Shown: in pieces, positions 9,201 through 16,784 of the stretch | Layout of the letters: each line of letters begins with the position of its first letter | How positions within the stretch are numbered: position 1 is the first letter of the stretch | Assembly: GCF_900163565.1 (NCBI RefSeq) | Contig: NZ_FUHU01000028.1 | Location: 1 to 64,000, forward strand | Direction of reading: 5' to 3' | Length of the DNA stretch: 64,000 bases | Origin: Agrococcus casei LMG 22410 | GTDB lineage: Bacteria; Actinomycetota; Actinomycetes; Actinomycetales; Microbacteriaceae | Translations under genes and position numbers: made by a program | Notes under the pieces: model-generated | The model's input: only the letters and a program-made list of their open reading frames with translations | Databases searched by the model: none | What the model was told of the DNA's origin: nothing

Positions 9201-9849
9201 CGAGCCTGGGCAGATCACCGCACTCGTCGGACCGTCGGGCTCGGGCAAGTCGACCATCGCCCACCTGGCCGCACGACTGTGGGACGTCCCATCGGGGCAC
9301 GTGCTGCTCGGCGGCGTACCGGTCACCGAACTCGGCAGCGACCGCGTCATGGCACAGGTGGCGGTCGTGCACCAGGACGTCTACCTCTTCGACGACACCG
9401 TGCGCCACAACCTCGCACTCGGACACCCGCACGCCACCGACGACGAGCTGTGGGCCGCGCTCGAGGCCGCGCAGTGCGACGACGTCGTCCGGGCGCTGCC
9501 CCACGGCCTCGACACCGTGCTGCACGACGGCGGCACCGACCTGTCCGGCGGACAACGCCAACGGCTCGCGATCGCCCGAGCCCTGCTGAAGGACGCGCCG
9601 GTGCTCATCCTCGACGAGGCCGTCGCCGCAGTCGACCCCGGCACCGAAGACCGCATCCAGCGAGCACTGTCCTCGCTCGTGGCCGGCCGCACCGTGCTCG
9701 TCATCGCGCACCGCCTGACCACCATCGCCGCCGCCGACCGCATCGTCGTCGTCGAACACGGCCGCATCGCCGGCATCGGCACCCACACCGAACTGCTGGG
9801 CGACTGCCCGGCCTACGCGGATCTCGCCGCCCAGCAAGGAGCATCATGA
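6204..9849 (+). pseudogene. Double-length ABC transporter (TMD-NBD-TMD-NBD) with a frameshift near 6473
   Basis: The gene encodes two fused ABC-exporter-type half transporters, about 1214 aa if the frame is restored, like a fusion of IrtA/IrtB-type siderophore transporter halves. First ATPase domain: Walker A GRTGSGKST, signature LSGGERQR, Walker B ILVLDE. Second: GPSGSGKST, LSGGQRQR, VLILDE. A Pro/Ala linker joins the halves near 8000. The first 90 codons read in frame from GTG 6204, and the remainder reads in the +1 frame. Removing one G from GTGGG at 6471-6475 gives a continuous reading (VVAIANGL). The break is a mutation, a sequencing error or, less likely, programmed frameshifting. The stop overlaps the next start (ATGA). 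Iron control is inferred from the box at 6200-6218. Confidence 0.78.
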
Positions 9850-11147
9850 CCACCAGCCGCCCCCCGCTTCCCGGTGGCCAGTCCCGTCGCGGGAGGATCG
9901 CACTCGTCGCCGCGCTCTACTGCACCCAGAACCTGAGCCTGGGCTTCTTCACCTACGCGTTCCTGACCATCGCGCAGGCCCGTGGCGTGCCACTCGCGCT
10001 CATCGGGGCCGCAGCGGGCATCGCAACACTACTCACGCTCAAGTTCCTGTGGGCGCCGGTCGTCGACCGGTTCGGGTCACGACGGCTCGGACACTATCGC
10101 GGCTGGCTCCTGCTCACGCAGTCGCTGCTCGCCATAGGATGCGCCTCGCTCGCCCTGTTCGACCCGGCCACCCAGTTCATGACCCTGCTCGTGCTCTTCG
10201 CGGTGATCTTCGTCGTCGCCGCCACCCAAGACGTCGCCGCCGACGCCGCCGCGACGAGACTCCTCCGGCCAGACGAGCGCGGCCTGGGCAACGGCTTCCA
10301 ATCGGCGGGATCGTCAGTGGCACAGGTCGTCGGCGGTGGCGTCGTGCTCGTCGTCTACCAGGCGGCGGGATGGCAGATCGCCGCGCTCTGCCTCGCCGCA
10401 TGCACGCTCGTCGCGCTCCCCTTCGTGCTCCGCTGGCGCGAGGAGGCCGATGAACGCGACGTACCCGCCCCCCGCATCACGCTGCGGGTGATCGCCCGGT
10501 TCTTCGGCGACCGGCGCGTGCGATGGTGGAGCCTCGCACTCATCCCCGCATACAGCGCGGGGTTCACCGTCGCCTACAACCTCGTACGCCCCATGCTCGT
10601 CACCGACGGCTGGGACGAGGCCACGATCGGCCTGTACGTCGTGATCGGCGGCAGCCTCACCGGCGTCGCAGCCGGCATCCTCGCCGGCGCATACATCGCC
10701 CGGATCGGCAGACGACCCGCCCTACTGTGGCTGGGCGGACTACAGGTGCTCGCCACCTTCGGCACCCTGCCGATCGCACTCGGTGCGATCTGGCCATGGC
10801 TCGTGCTGCTGGTCGTGGCACTGTCGAACGCCGCATTCGCCGCCGCCTTCGCGATCATCTACACGATCTCGATGGACCTCACCCGCCCCGAAAGCGCCGG
10901 CACCGACTTCACCCTCTTCACCACCATCACGTCACTCCTCATGGTCATCTCCGGCGGCTCCGGCCTCGCACTCGCGGGCACCTTCGGATTCGTCCCAGTC
11001 ATACTCGGCGCCGGAGTGCTGTCCGCACTCGGACTCACGGTGGTCGTATGGAACATCGGCCGCGTACTCGACGACGACATCCAGAACACTCATCACGCCA
11101 CACCGTCGACTGGCAGCCGAGAACCTCGTGGCACCCGTCAACGCTGA
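9846..11147 (+). CDS. MFS permease, RhtX/FptX-like siderophore uptake
   Basis: A 433-aa protein with about 12 membrane segments of the AmpG-like branch that includes RhtX/FptX siderophore permeases. N-terminal landmarks are NLSLGFFTYAFLTIA and LKFLWAPVVDRF, with TQDVAADAAATRLL in the fourth to fifth segment region. Its ATG overlaps the ABC transporter stop by four bases, so the two are translationally coupled and probably serve the same siderophore. The family assignment is from motif memory, not a search. Confidence 0.78.
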   Translation: MTTSRPPLPGGQSRRGRIALVAALYCTQNLSLGFFTYAFLTIAQARGVPLALIGAAAGIATLLTLKFLWAPVVDRFGSRRLGHYRGWLLLTQSLLAIGCASLALFDPATQFMTLLVLFAVIFVVAATQDVAADAAATRLLRPDERGLGNGFQSAGSSVAQVVGGGVVLVVYQAAGWQIAALCLAACTLVALPFVLRWREEADERDVPAPRITLRVIARFFGDRRVRWWSLALIPAYSAGFTVAYNLVRPMLVTDGWDEATIGLYVVIGGSLTGVAAGILAGAYIARIGRRPALLWLGGLQVLATFGTLPIALGAIWPWLVLLVVALSNAAFAAAFAIIYTISMDLTRPESAGTDFTLFTTITSLLMVISGGSGLALAGTFGFVPVILGAGVLSALGLTVVVWNIGRVLDDDIQNTHHATPSTGSREPRGTRQR

Positions 11148-11413
11148 CGCCGGTGGCGACGAGCACGACCGTTTCAGGACATCGGTACCAGTCACCGATC
11201 CTGTGGCGCTGACCTGCCGACGCTGCGCGGTGCGGAGTCCCAAAGGAAGCGGCATCAGACCGAGGGCGCTTCGGTCGATGCCACCGCCAAACAACGCCAC
11301 GGAACACTCACACTCTCAGCAAGAGGCCGGCGGACTCGACGTTATGCCTCCGTGGCGGACAGCCCTGATATACCCCAAACCGCTGCTGGCGGTCCCCGGT
11401 AGGCACTCAACGG
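11148..11413. other. Intergenic gap, nothing recognised
   Basis: 266 bp between the convergent MFS permease and the methyltransferase. I see no convincing gene, RNA or strong hairpin in it. Confidence 0.5.
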
Positions 11414-12502
11414 TCACGCTCGAGAAGACCTGTCCAGACGGGAGCGGACCAGAGGCACGTACGCTGCATCCTTCTCTACCGCGACCACACAAAACCCCGC
11501 TCCAGCTGCGGCCTCCACCGTGGTGCCGGATCCGGCAAATGGCTCCAGCACCATGCCACGCGGTGGGGTGACGAGCGTGACCAGCCAGCGCATCAGCGCC
11601 AGTGGTTTTACCGTTGAGTGCGACACCCCGAATGCCCGAGGACGCTCAGCGGCGGAGGGCTTTCGGTCGAAGCGGAAGATCGGGAACTTCCTCGATAGCG
11701 ACTCGCTTTGCCATGTCCCCGTCAACACATCCAACGCATCCGCTTGACTGGCATCGAATGCGACGTTCGTCGGCCACCGGCCGTCAGCGAACCCGGCGCC
11801 GTCGATGTTGAGCCCGCCGACACCGTGACTGAGGACGTTTCGGACGACGCTTCCTTCGGGTGGTTTGCGGGCGATGATGATCGGCTCGAACGCAGGCCGC
11901 AATGCCGTGCCCCACCCTTCCCACCGTGTCGCGTCCTCGGTGACCGGTGTGCCTTTCGACAGTACCGTGCGCGTTGCGCCGAGCACCCCGTCGTGATCCG
12001 TGGCCTGCACGACCCGGTCGGCGCGCTGCATGCCGTGGTGCTTGTCGATCGTGTGCGAGAGGTCCAAGCTCTTGGGCATCCCGGTTGTGTGCAGCCATGC
12101 GATCTGGTCGCGGATCTCGAACCCTGCATTCTCGATCCCGCGCACCATGCGATGCCAGGTGCGTGCACCACCGAATGCTGCAACATACGCGCCCGGCTTG
12201 AGTGCGTGCAATGCTCCTGCAGCCCAGGCCGTGCACCAGGTCTCGAATACCTCCGGCGCACTCATCCCAGTCATGTCGATGTGCGGGAGGGACTCGCGGA
12301 ACCCGGAAGCGTCGTCCCAGGCTTGCCCGTTGAAGCTCAGCCCATACGGCGGGTCGGTCACCAGGGCGTCGATGCTGGCCTCGGGCAGGAGCGGGAGAAG
12401 CTCAACGGTGTCACCGAGGTAGAGCGTCGCCCGCTCGTCGGCGAAGACGGGCGCGGGAATTTCGGCCAGGCGCGGGGCGGGCGACGGTGTGGGGTCAGGC
12501 AT
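11414..12502 (-). CDS. Orphan site-specific DNA methyltransferase (N6-adenine/N4-cytosine, beta class)
   Basis: A 362-aa S-adenosylmethionine-dependent DNA methylase. The catalytic motif IV DPPY (about residue 54) precedes the target-recognition region, and the cofactor motif FAGSGTT lies near the C-terminus: the beta-class order of the N6_N4_Mtase family. No restriction endonuclease is adjacent, so it is probably a phage- or island-type orphan methylase. Start at ATG 12502 (MPDPTPSP) behind AAGGAG; an upstream in-frame start would add 33 unlikely residues. The recognition sequence cannot be predicted. Confidence 0.87.
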   Translation of the reverse strand: MPDPTPSPAPRLAEIPAPVFADERATLYLGDTVELLPLLPEASIDALVTDPPYGLSFNGQAWDDASGFRESLPHIDMTGMSAPEVFETWCTAWAAGALHALKPGAYVAAFGGARTWHRMVRGIENAGFEIRDQIAWLHTTGMPKSLDLSHTIDKHHGMQRADRVVQATDHDGVLGATRTVLSKGTPVTEDATRWEGWGTALRPAFEPIIIARKPPEGSVVRNVLSHGVGGLNIDGAGFADGRWPTNVAFDASQADALDVLTGTWQSESLSRKFPIFRFDRKPSAAERPRAFGVSHSTVKPLALMRWLVTLVTPPRGMVLEPFAGSGTTVEAAAGAGFCVVAVEKDAAYVPLVRSRLDRSSRA

Positions 12503-12935
12503 GGCGGGGGCTCCTTGCTGTTCGGGGCCTGTCCGCCTTCGTGTGCGACGAACAGTGTCACCCAGCAGGTACGGGCCATACCGACGGAACCGAGCCCACA
12601 CAGCCCCAGCGTCGACGCCAGGCGAGAGTCAGTCCCAGCGGGCCGAGTCCGAGCTCCCCGAGGTGCCTGCGCTTCGCTGATTTCCAGTGCCTGATTTCTC
12701 CCTCACACGATCGGCAATCAGCGATGAAAGGGTCGATATCCGATCGGATGCCGCAGCCCACGCTGTCGCCGAGGCGCCTTGACCGGCGCCTTCTCCGATG
12801 TCGCCGATAGTCTGTGACTACGGCAACCCGTCCGCGACGTGCTCGTGGCCGACCTGCATCTGCGTCCTGCCCGGTTTCGGCGTCGCTATCCCGTAGCCTC
12901 TAGCTAGCCGGATCGGATCGAGGAAGGAGCTCGGC
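12503..12935. other. 433-bp intergenic region upstream of the ABC-3C locus
   Basis: Divergent gap between the methyltransferase and the ABC-3C genes. It contains a 12-base palindrome ATCCGATCGGAT (12738-12749), a TAGCCT hexamer (12894-12899) that is a possible -10 for the ABC-3C operon, and the ribosome binding site AGGAAGGAG just before 12936. No gene is evident. Confidence 0.5.
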
Positions 12936-13871
12936 GTGGATTTTTACGAGCGCCTTTCGATGCGCGGCGTACTCTGGGGGCACCTGCATGAACTGCACGG
13001 GAACGCATTTCAGTCGTTCTTCCACGATGTGATGTCACTGTGCGTGCCGGGTTTTGTCGATGTGCGCACGCACGGCAACCTGGGCGATCAAGCCAGCGAC
13101 GGCCTGGATCTGCACGATGGCAAGCTATACGCCTGCTATGCCCCTGAGACTGTCGACGCCGCTGCAACGGTCCGCAAGTTCAACTCCGACCTCGACGGAG
13201 CGGTCAAGAAGCGCTCAGGGCAATTCACGACGTTCGTGTTCGTCCACAACGACGTGCGAGGGGTGCACCCTGAGATCTCGACCGCACTTGCTCACGCAAG
13301 GTCCTCGCATTCCAACATCTCCTTCGAGGTCATGGGGATGCGCCATTTTCGTGACTTGCTCGGCCAACAGGACAGCCAGGATGTCGAGGTGTTGCTGAAG
13401 AGTCAGCTTCCGATGCAGCACACCGTCGCTGTTGGTCTGCAGGAGATGGAAGAGCTCCTCGCCGACCTCGCGGCCCAGCGGCTCTCCGATATCCTGCAGG
13501 CGTCGATCGAGAACGTATCAGTCCACAAGCTGCGCTACAGCGAACTCTCCGAGGAAAGCCAGGCCGAGATTCGTGACGGCTTGCGTCACTCAGCTATGAT
13601 CGCCGACTACTATCAGCGCCGCATCGACATTACAGAACGCGACGACGTCGCCGCGAGGTTTCACGCCGAATACCTCGAGGCGGTCAACGATGGTCTCGAG
13701 CCCGAGGACGCGCTGCTGCGGCTAAGGGAGTTCCTCGCCGGCAACCGGCTGCCTTCCGCGCCGAGCTACCGGGCACAAACGGCGATCTTGGCCTACTTCT
13801 TCGAGAGCTGCGACATCTTCGAAAACGCCCCGGCTGGATGGGAGCCGAACCTCCAGGTGAGCGCACCGTGA
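12936..13871 (+). CDS. ABC-three-component (ABC-3C) effector-like protein with nuclease-type N-terminus
   Basis: A 311-aa protein. Residues about 22-130 look like a restriction-endonuclease-like fold: GNLGDQASDGLDL followed by YACYAPE is the G-D...DG...Y-x-x-YAPE pattern I associate with effector subunits of ABC-3C conflict systems. The C-terminal part is helical. GTG start behind AGGAAGGAG. It overlaps the next gene by four bases (GTGA), and the three-gene order effector, small middle component, DUF2326-type ATPase is the ABC-3C layout. Likely role: the toxic or nucleic-acid-attacking arm triggered by the ATPase. Family membership is from memory. Confidence 0.7.
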   Translation: MDFYERLSMRGVLWGHLHELHGNAFQSFFHDVMSLCVPGFVDVRTHGNLGDQASDGLDLHDGKLYACYAPETVDAAATVRKFNSDLDGAVKKRSGQFTTFVFVHNDVRGVHPEISTALAHARSSHSNISFEVMGMRHFRDLLGQQDSQDVEVLLKSQLPMQHTVAVGLQEMEELLADLAAQRLSDILQASIENVSVHKLRYSELSEESQAEIRDGLRHSAMIADYYQRRIDITERDDVAARFHAEYLEAVNDGLEPEDALLRLREFLAGNRLPSAPSYRAQTAILAYFFESCDIFENAPAGWEPNLQVSAP

Positions 13872-14116
13872 TCACCCCGACGAAGGGCATCGCCCCGCAG
13901 CGTGCACTGCTGACCATCGGAGCCCAAATCTCCCTGATCCTCACCGAGCCGATGACTGTCAGCCAGGCATGGGTGGGGCTGAAGACATGGCGGGCACGGC
14001 ATGCCAATGATGCGGTGCTGCCGTTTTCTTGGTTCGTGCTCGCGCTCGACACGCTGTTCGCGCTCGGGACGATTCACTATGAAGACGGCAGTCTCTACCG
14101 GAAGCGGGTGAGCTGA
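13868..14116 (+). CDS. ABC-3C middle component (MC6-like), 82 aa
   Basis: A small protein with a winged-helix-like pattern (ALLTIGAQISLILTEPMTVSQAW, then FSWFVLALDTLFALGTIHYEDGSLYR). Length, sequence style and position match the middle component that links ATPase and effector in ABC-3C systems. GTG start overlapping the effector stop by four bases; its TGA overlaps the ATPase ATG by one base. Confidence 0.68.
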   Translation: MITPTKGIAPQRALLTIGAQISLILTEPMTVSQAWVGLKTWRARHANDAVLPFSWFVLALDTLFALGTIHYEDGSLYRKRVS

Positions 14117-14574
14117 TGCTCCGTCAACTTATATCCAGCGACGCACGATTCAAGACGATCGAGTTCAAGCCCGGACGCAACATCCTGATCGCCGACAAGA
14201 CTGAGCGATCCAGCGGAACCGACAGCCGAAACGGCGCAGGCAAGTCGTCCATCATCGAGATCCTGCACTTTATCCTCGGCATGCGCACACTCACCGGCTC
14301 GGTCCTGGAAAACAAGGCGCTTCAAACCGACACGTTCTCCTTACGGCTCGATTGGCCCGATGTAACGGATAGCGTCACCGCCAGCCGCGGGCTCGCCAAG
14401 CGAAGCCGTATCACCCTCGCTCCCGACATCACCGCAGGATCAGCGCTCGTTCAGACCGCAGGCGATGCCACGATCCCCGAGTGGGTGACTGCTATCGGCC
14501 GCGACCTCTTCGGTTTCCCCGATGAGCACGTGGGAATCAGGCTCTTCACGAACGAGGGTGTAGTCGAGGTCTGA
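14116..14574 (+). pseudogene. ABC-3C ATPase (DUF2326/RecN-like), truncated by the ISL3 insertion
   Basis: The N-terminal third of a RecN/SMC-like ABC ATPase. Walker A is at about residues 36-43 (NGAGKSS), preceded by KTIEFKPGRNILIADKT, typical of DUF2326-type ATPases of ABC-3C systems (usually more than 500 aa). The native sequence stops after codon 141 (14539). The following 11 residues and the stop come from the IS left end. The coiled coil, signature, Walker B and DUF2326 parts are missing and I did not find them elsewhere in the window. The system is therefore probably inactive here. Confidence 0.8.
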
Positions 14575-15963
14575 AACCGCCGGCTTCGAGCAGACTCCTG
14601 TCGATGTAGTGCCTCAGGTTCCGGAACCCAAGCGCGATCCCGCGCAGATGCTCGAGTCGGCCATTGATCGCCTCCGTCGGGCCGTTGCTGGTCCCGGGCC
14701 GATCGAAATAGCCGAGGACGTCAGCGGCTCGTTGCTTGAGCGTACGAGCGAGCTTGCGGACCTCGACCAGCTGCACGGGCACCCCCGTGGAGATCCGGTC
14801 GATCGTGTGCTGCAGGAAGAACCTCCCCAGCCCGCGGTCCGTCTCCCGATACGCGGTGATCATGTCCTGATACACACCCCAGGTCGCTTCAACCTCGACA
14901 TGGCGCTGGTCGGCGAACACCTCCTCGAGTCGCGCATGCTGCTTCTCGGTGAGAAGACCCGCTCCTGTCAGCAGAGTCCGGCGGACCCGGTAGAGCGGAT
15001 CACCAGTCCTACCCCGACGACCGAACACATCGCGCTGAACACGGCGCCGACAGTTCTCCAGCGCGTCCCCGGTAAGCCGGATCACATGGAATGGATCCAT
15101 GATCGGAGCAGCGTCGGGAAGCTCTTCGGCGGCGGCGGTCTTGAACCCAGTGAATCCGTCCATCGCAACGACCTCGATCCCGTTCTGCCACTGCTGCGGG
15201 CGTGCAGCCAGCCACCGCTTGAAGACTGCTTTGGAGCGGCCTTCGACCATGTCCAGCAGCCGGGCAGGTCCGGCCTTCTCACGCACCGGGGTCAGATCGA
15301 TGATCACGGTCACGTACTTGTCGCCACGCTTCGTGTGGCGCCACACGTGCTCGTCGCCACCGATCGTGGTGACACCGTCGAAGCGGTGGGGGTCATCGAT
15401 CAGTTGTCGTGTGCCTTCAGCGAGGATCGCGTCGTTCGCGGCCGACCATGACACGGCCAGTCCTGCCGCGACGCGGGAGATGGACAGATGGTCCACCACG
15501 AGTCCTTCCAGTCCCCATCGCAGACCGCCGCGGGAGATCTTCGCCCGCGGCGGCGCCGCTGCGGTCGTGTCCTGGCGCCACACCCGGCCGCATCCTGAGC
15601 ACTTGTAACGACGCACGCGGATCAGCAGCGTCGTGGGTCGGTGTCCGAAGGGTTCGTGCGCGAGCCTGCGCACCACCGTGTCCCGTGGCGTCCCCTCACA
15701 TCCGCAGTGCTGGCACCACTGGTCTGGTTCAACGACTCGGCATTGGAGCATCGCTCGGTCGGGTTCCAGGTGTTGTCCGACGGCTTGGAGACCGAGCTCG
15801 TCGAGGCGGCAGAACGTGGTCAGGCAGGGCGCATCAAAAGTAGGGTGGGACATGTCGAGGTCTTCCGGATGGGCAGTGTAGGAACTTCCATCTTCAGGGA
15901 GACCTCGACTCCTACACGGACAGCGACGCGCTCAACGGACTACACCCTCGTTCGAGAAGAGCC
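14540..15963 (-). mobile_element. ISL3-family insertion sequence, copy 1
   Basis: A 1424-bp element with terminal inverted repeats of about 26 bp that begin GGCTCTTC and continue with CGAACGAGGGTGTAGT; the ends differ at one position (A or T after GGCTCTTC). It contains one transposase gene. The flanking 8-mers GGGAATCA and TCATTACC are not a duplication. Confidence 0.9.
14546..15853 (-). CDS. ISL3-family transposase, copy 1 (altered next to the catalytic Asp)
   Basis: A 435-aa DDE transposase. The N-terminal zinc finger is C-x2-C (CQHCG), then C-x2-C (CSGCGRVW), followed by the HTH and the ISL3 catalytic core. The first catalytic region reads IGGDEHVW here, against IGVDEHVW in copy 2, a Val-to-Gly change at about residue 166 directly before the predicted catalytic Asp. 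The second Asp is in AMDGFTGF, and the Glu is expected in the NGPTEAINGRLEHLRG region. The substitution might lower activity. Confidence 0.92.
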   Translation of the reverse strand: MSHPTFDAPCLTTFCRLDELGLQAVGQHLEPDRAMLQCRVVEPDQWCQHCGCEGTPRDTVVRRLAHEPFGHRPTTLLIRVRRYKCSGCGRVWRQDTTAAAPPRAKISRGGLRWGLEGLVVDHLSISRVAAGLAVSWSAANDAILAEGTRQLIDDPHRFDGVTTIGGDEHVWRHTKRGDKYVTVIIDLTPVREKAGPARLLDMVEGRSKAVFKRWLAARPQQWQNGIEVVAMDGFTGFKTAAAEELPDAAPIMDPFHVIRLTGDALENCRRRVQRDVFGRRGRTGDPLYRVRRTLLTGAGLLTEKQHARLEEVFADQRHVEVEATWGVYQDMITAYRETDRGLGRFFLQHTIDRISTGVPVQLVEVRKLARTLKQRAADVLGYFDRPGTSNGPTEAINGRLEHLRGIALGFRNLRHYIDRSLLEAGGFRPRLHPRS

Positions 15964-16097
15964 TCATTACCGCAGTTCAGTAGCGTCGGGATCGGGCCCG
16001 GTCTGCACCGGGAGGGCGGCTCTGGCGTCAAACTGGTGAATTAACAATACGAAGCTGCCTGGAATTGATCAGGGGGCAAGCTGCCTGTCAGGCACCT
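15964..16097. other. Gap between IS copy 1 and the ECF operon, with small hairpins
   Basis: 134 bp downstream of ecfT. It includes a 6-bp stem CCCGGT/ACCGGG (15997-16012) and TGCCTG/CAGGCA (16082-16094), possible weak termination signals for the operon. No continuation of the ABC-3C ATPase is seen in any frame. Confidence 0.4.
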
Positions 16098-16784
16098 CTA
16101 CATTCTTTCGAGGAATACGGCAATGAAAATGCTGCATACCCATACTGCGATGAGAATAGCCAGCTCGAACGCTCGGAGCGGTCGACTCTGGTGGACCGTG
16201 CGTTTCGGATGGGCACCGAAACCACGAGTGTCCAGGGCGAGAGCGAGCTCATCGCTATGCCGGAAACTTGCCACGAGAACTGGCAGCGTCGTCCGCAGTA
16301 ATAATCGCGTCTGTCCACGAATGCTCCCGCGGGCACGTAGTCGAGCCATCCTGCGGGCGGTGCGCAGGTCAGCTCGCATGAGCATAGTGAAACGTTCCCC
16401 GAGTAGCACGGTGTCCATGACCCGATAGGAAACACGGAACCGATCAATCAACGAGTCTGCCAGCACCGGCCAGTTCACATAGAAAAACGGCACCACGAGT
16501 AGGGCGCTGAGTGCAACGATACGCAACGCCCCGTTCGTCGCGGCCTCTAGAGGCAGCCACAGGCCCATCCCGACCCAAAGAACCAGGGATAGCGCGCCAG
16601 CCGCCGCGATAAAGACAGCGGCAAAGCGGGGTTTCGTCACCACTGTCACCAAGAGACAGCACGCCAGCACTGTAATACTGAACCAGGGCCGTTGGGCGAG
16701 CAATACCGCGAGCTGTGCGGGAACGGTGAGCAATACGATAATCAGCGGATGCGGAACCCACCTGCGGGAGTTGAAGCGGGTCAT
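16098..16784 (-). CDS. ecfT: ECF transporter T component (EcfT/CbiQ family)
   Basis: A 228-aa membrane scaffold that couples the ATPases to the substrate-binding S protein. About five membrane segments lie before residue 130 and one near the C-terminus. The cytoplasmic coupling helices carry ADLRTARRMARLRARG and ALDTRGFGAHP, matching the two Ala-Arg-Gly-type motifs of EcfT. Its ATG overlaps the stop of the A-component gene by four bases. Last gene of the SIP-S-A-T operon inside the putative composite transposon. Confidence 0.87.
   Translation of the reverse strand: MTRFNSRRWVPHPLIIVLLTVPAQLAVLLAQRPWFSITVLACCLLVTVVTKPRFAAVFIAAAGALSLVLWVGMGLWLPLEAATNGALRIVALSALLVVPFFYVNWPVLADSLIDRFRVSYRVMDTVLLGERFTMLMRADLRTARRMARLRARGSIRGQTRLLLRTTLPVLVASFRHSDELALALDTRGFGAHPKRTVHQSRPLRAFELAILIAVWVCSIFIAVFLERM

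Noticed and set aside
6433-9849. Treating the ABC transporter as an intact gene starting at TTG 6433.
   Set aside because: That start would remove the first membrane segment, has no ribosome-binding site, and the missing sequence is present in the other frame directly upstream.
12738-12749. ATCCGATCGGAT palindrome as an operator for the methyltransferase.
   Set aside because: A single 12-base palindrome rich in GATC/CGATCG is common in such DNA; no second copy at a matching position supports it.
15964-16097. Possible continuation of the truncated ABC-3C ATPase after IS copy 1.
   Set aside because: None of the three frames gives ATPase-like sequence; each meets a stop within about 27 codons.
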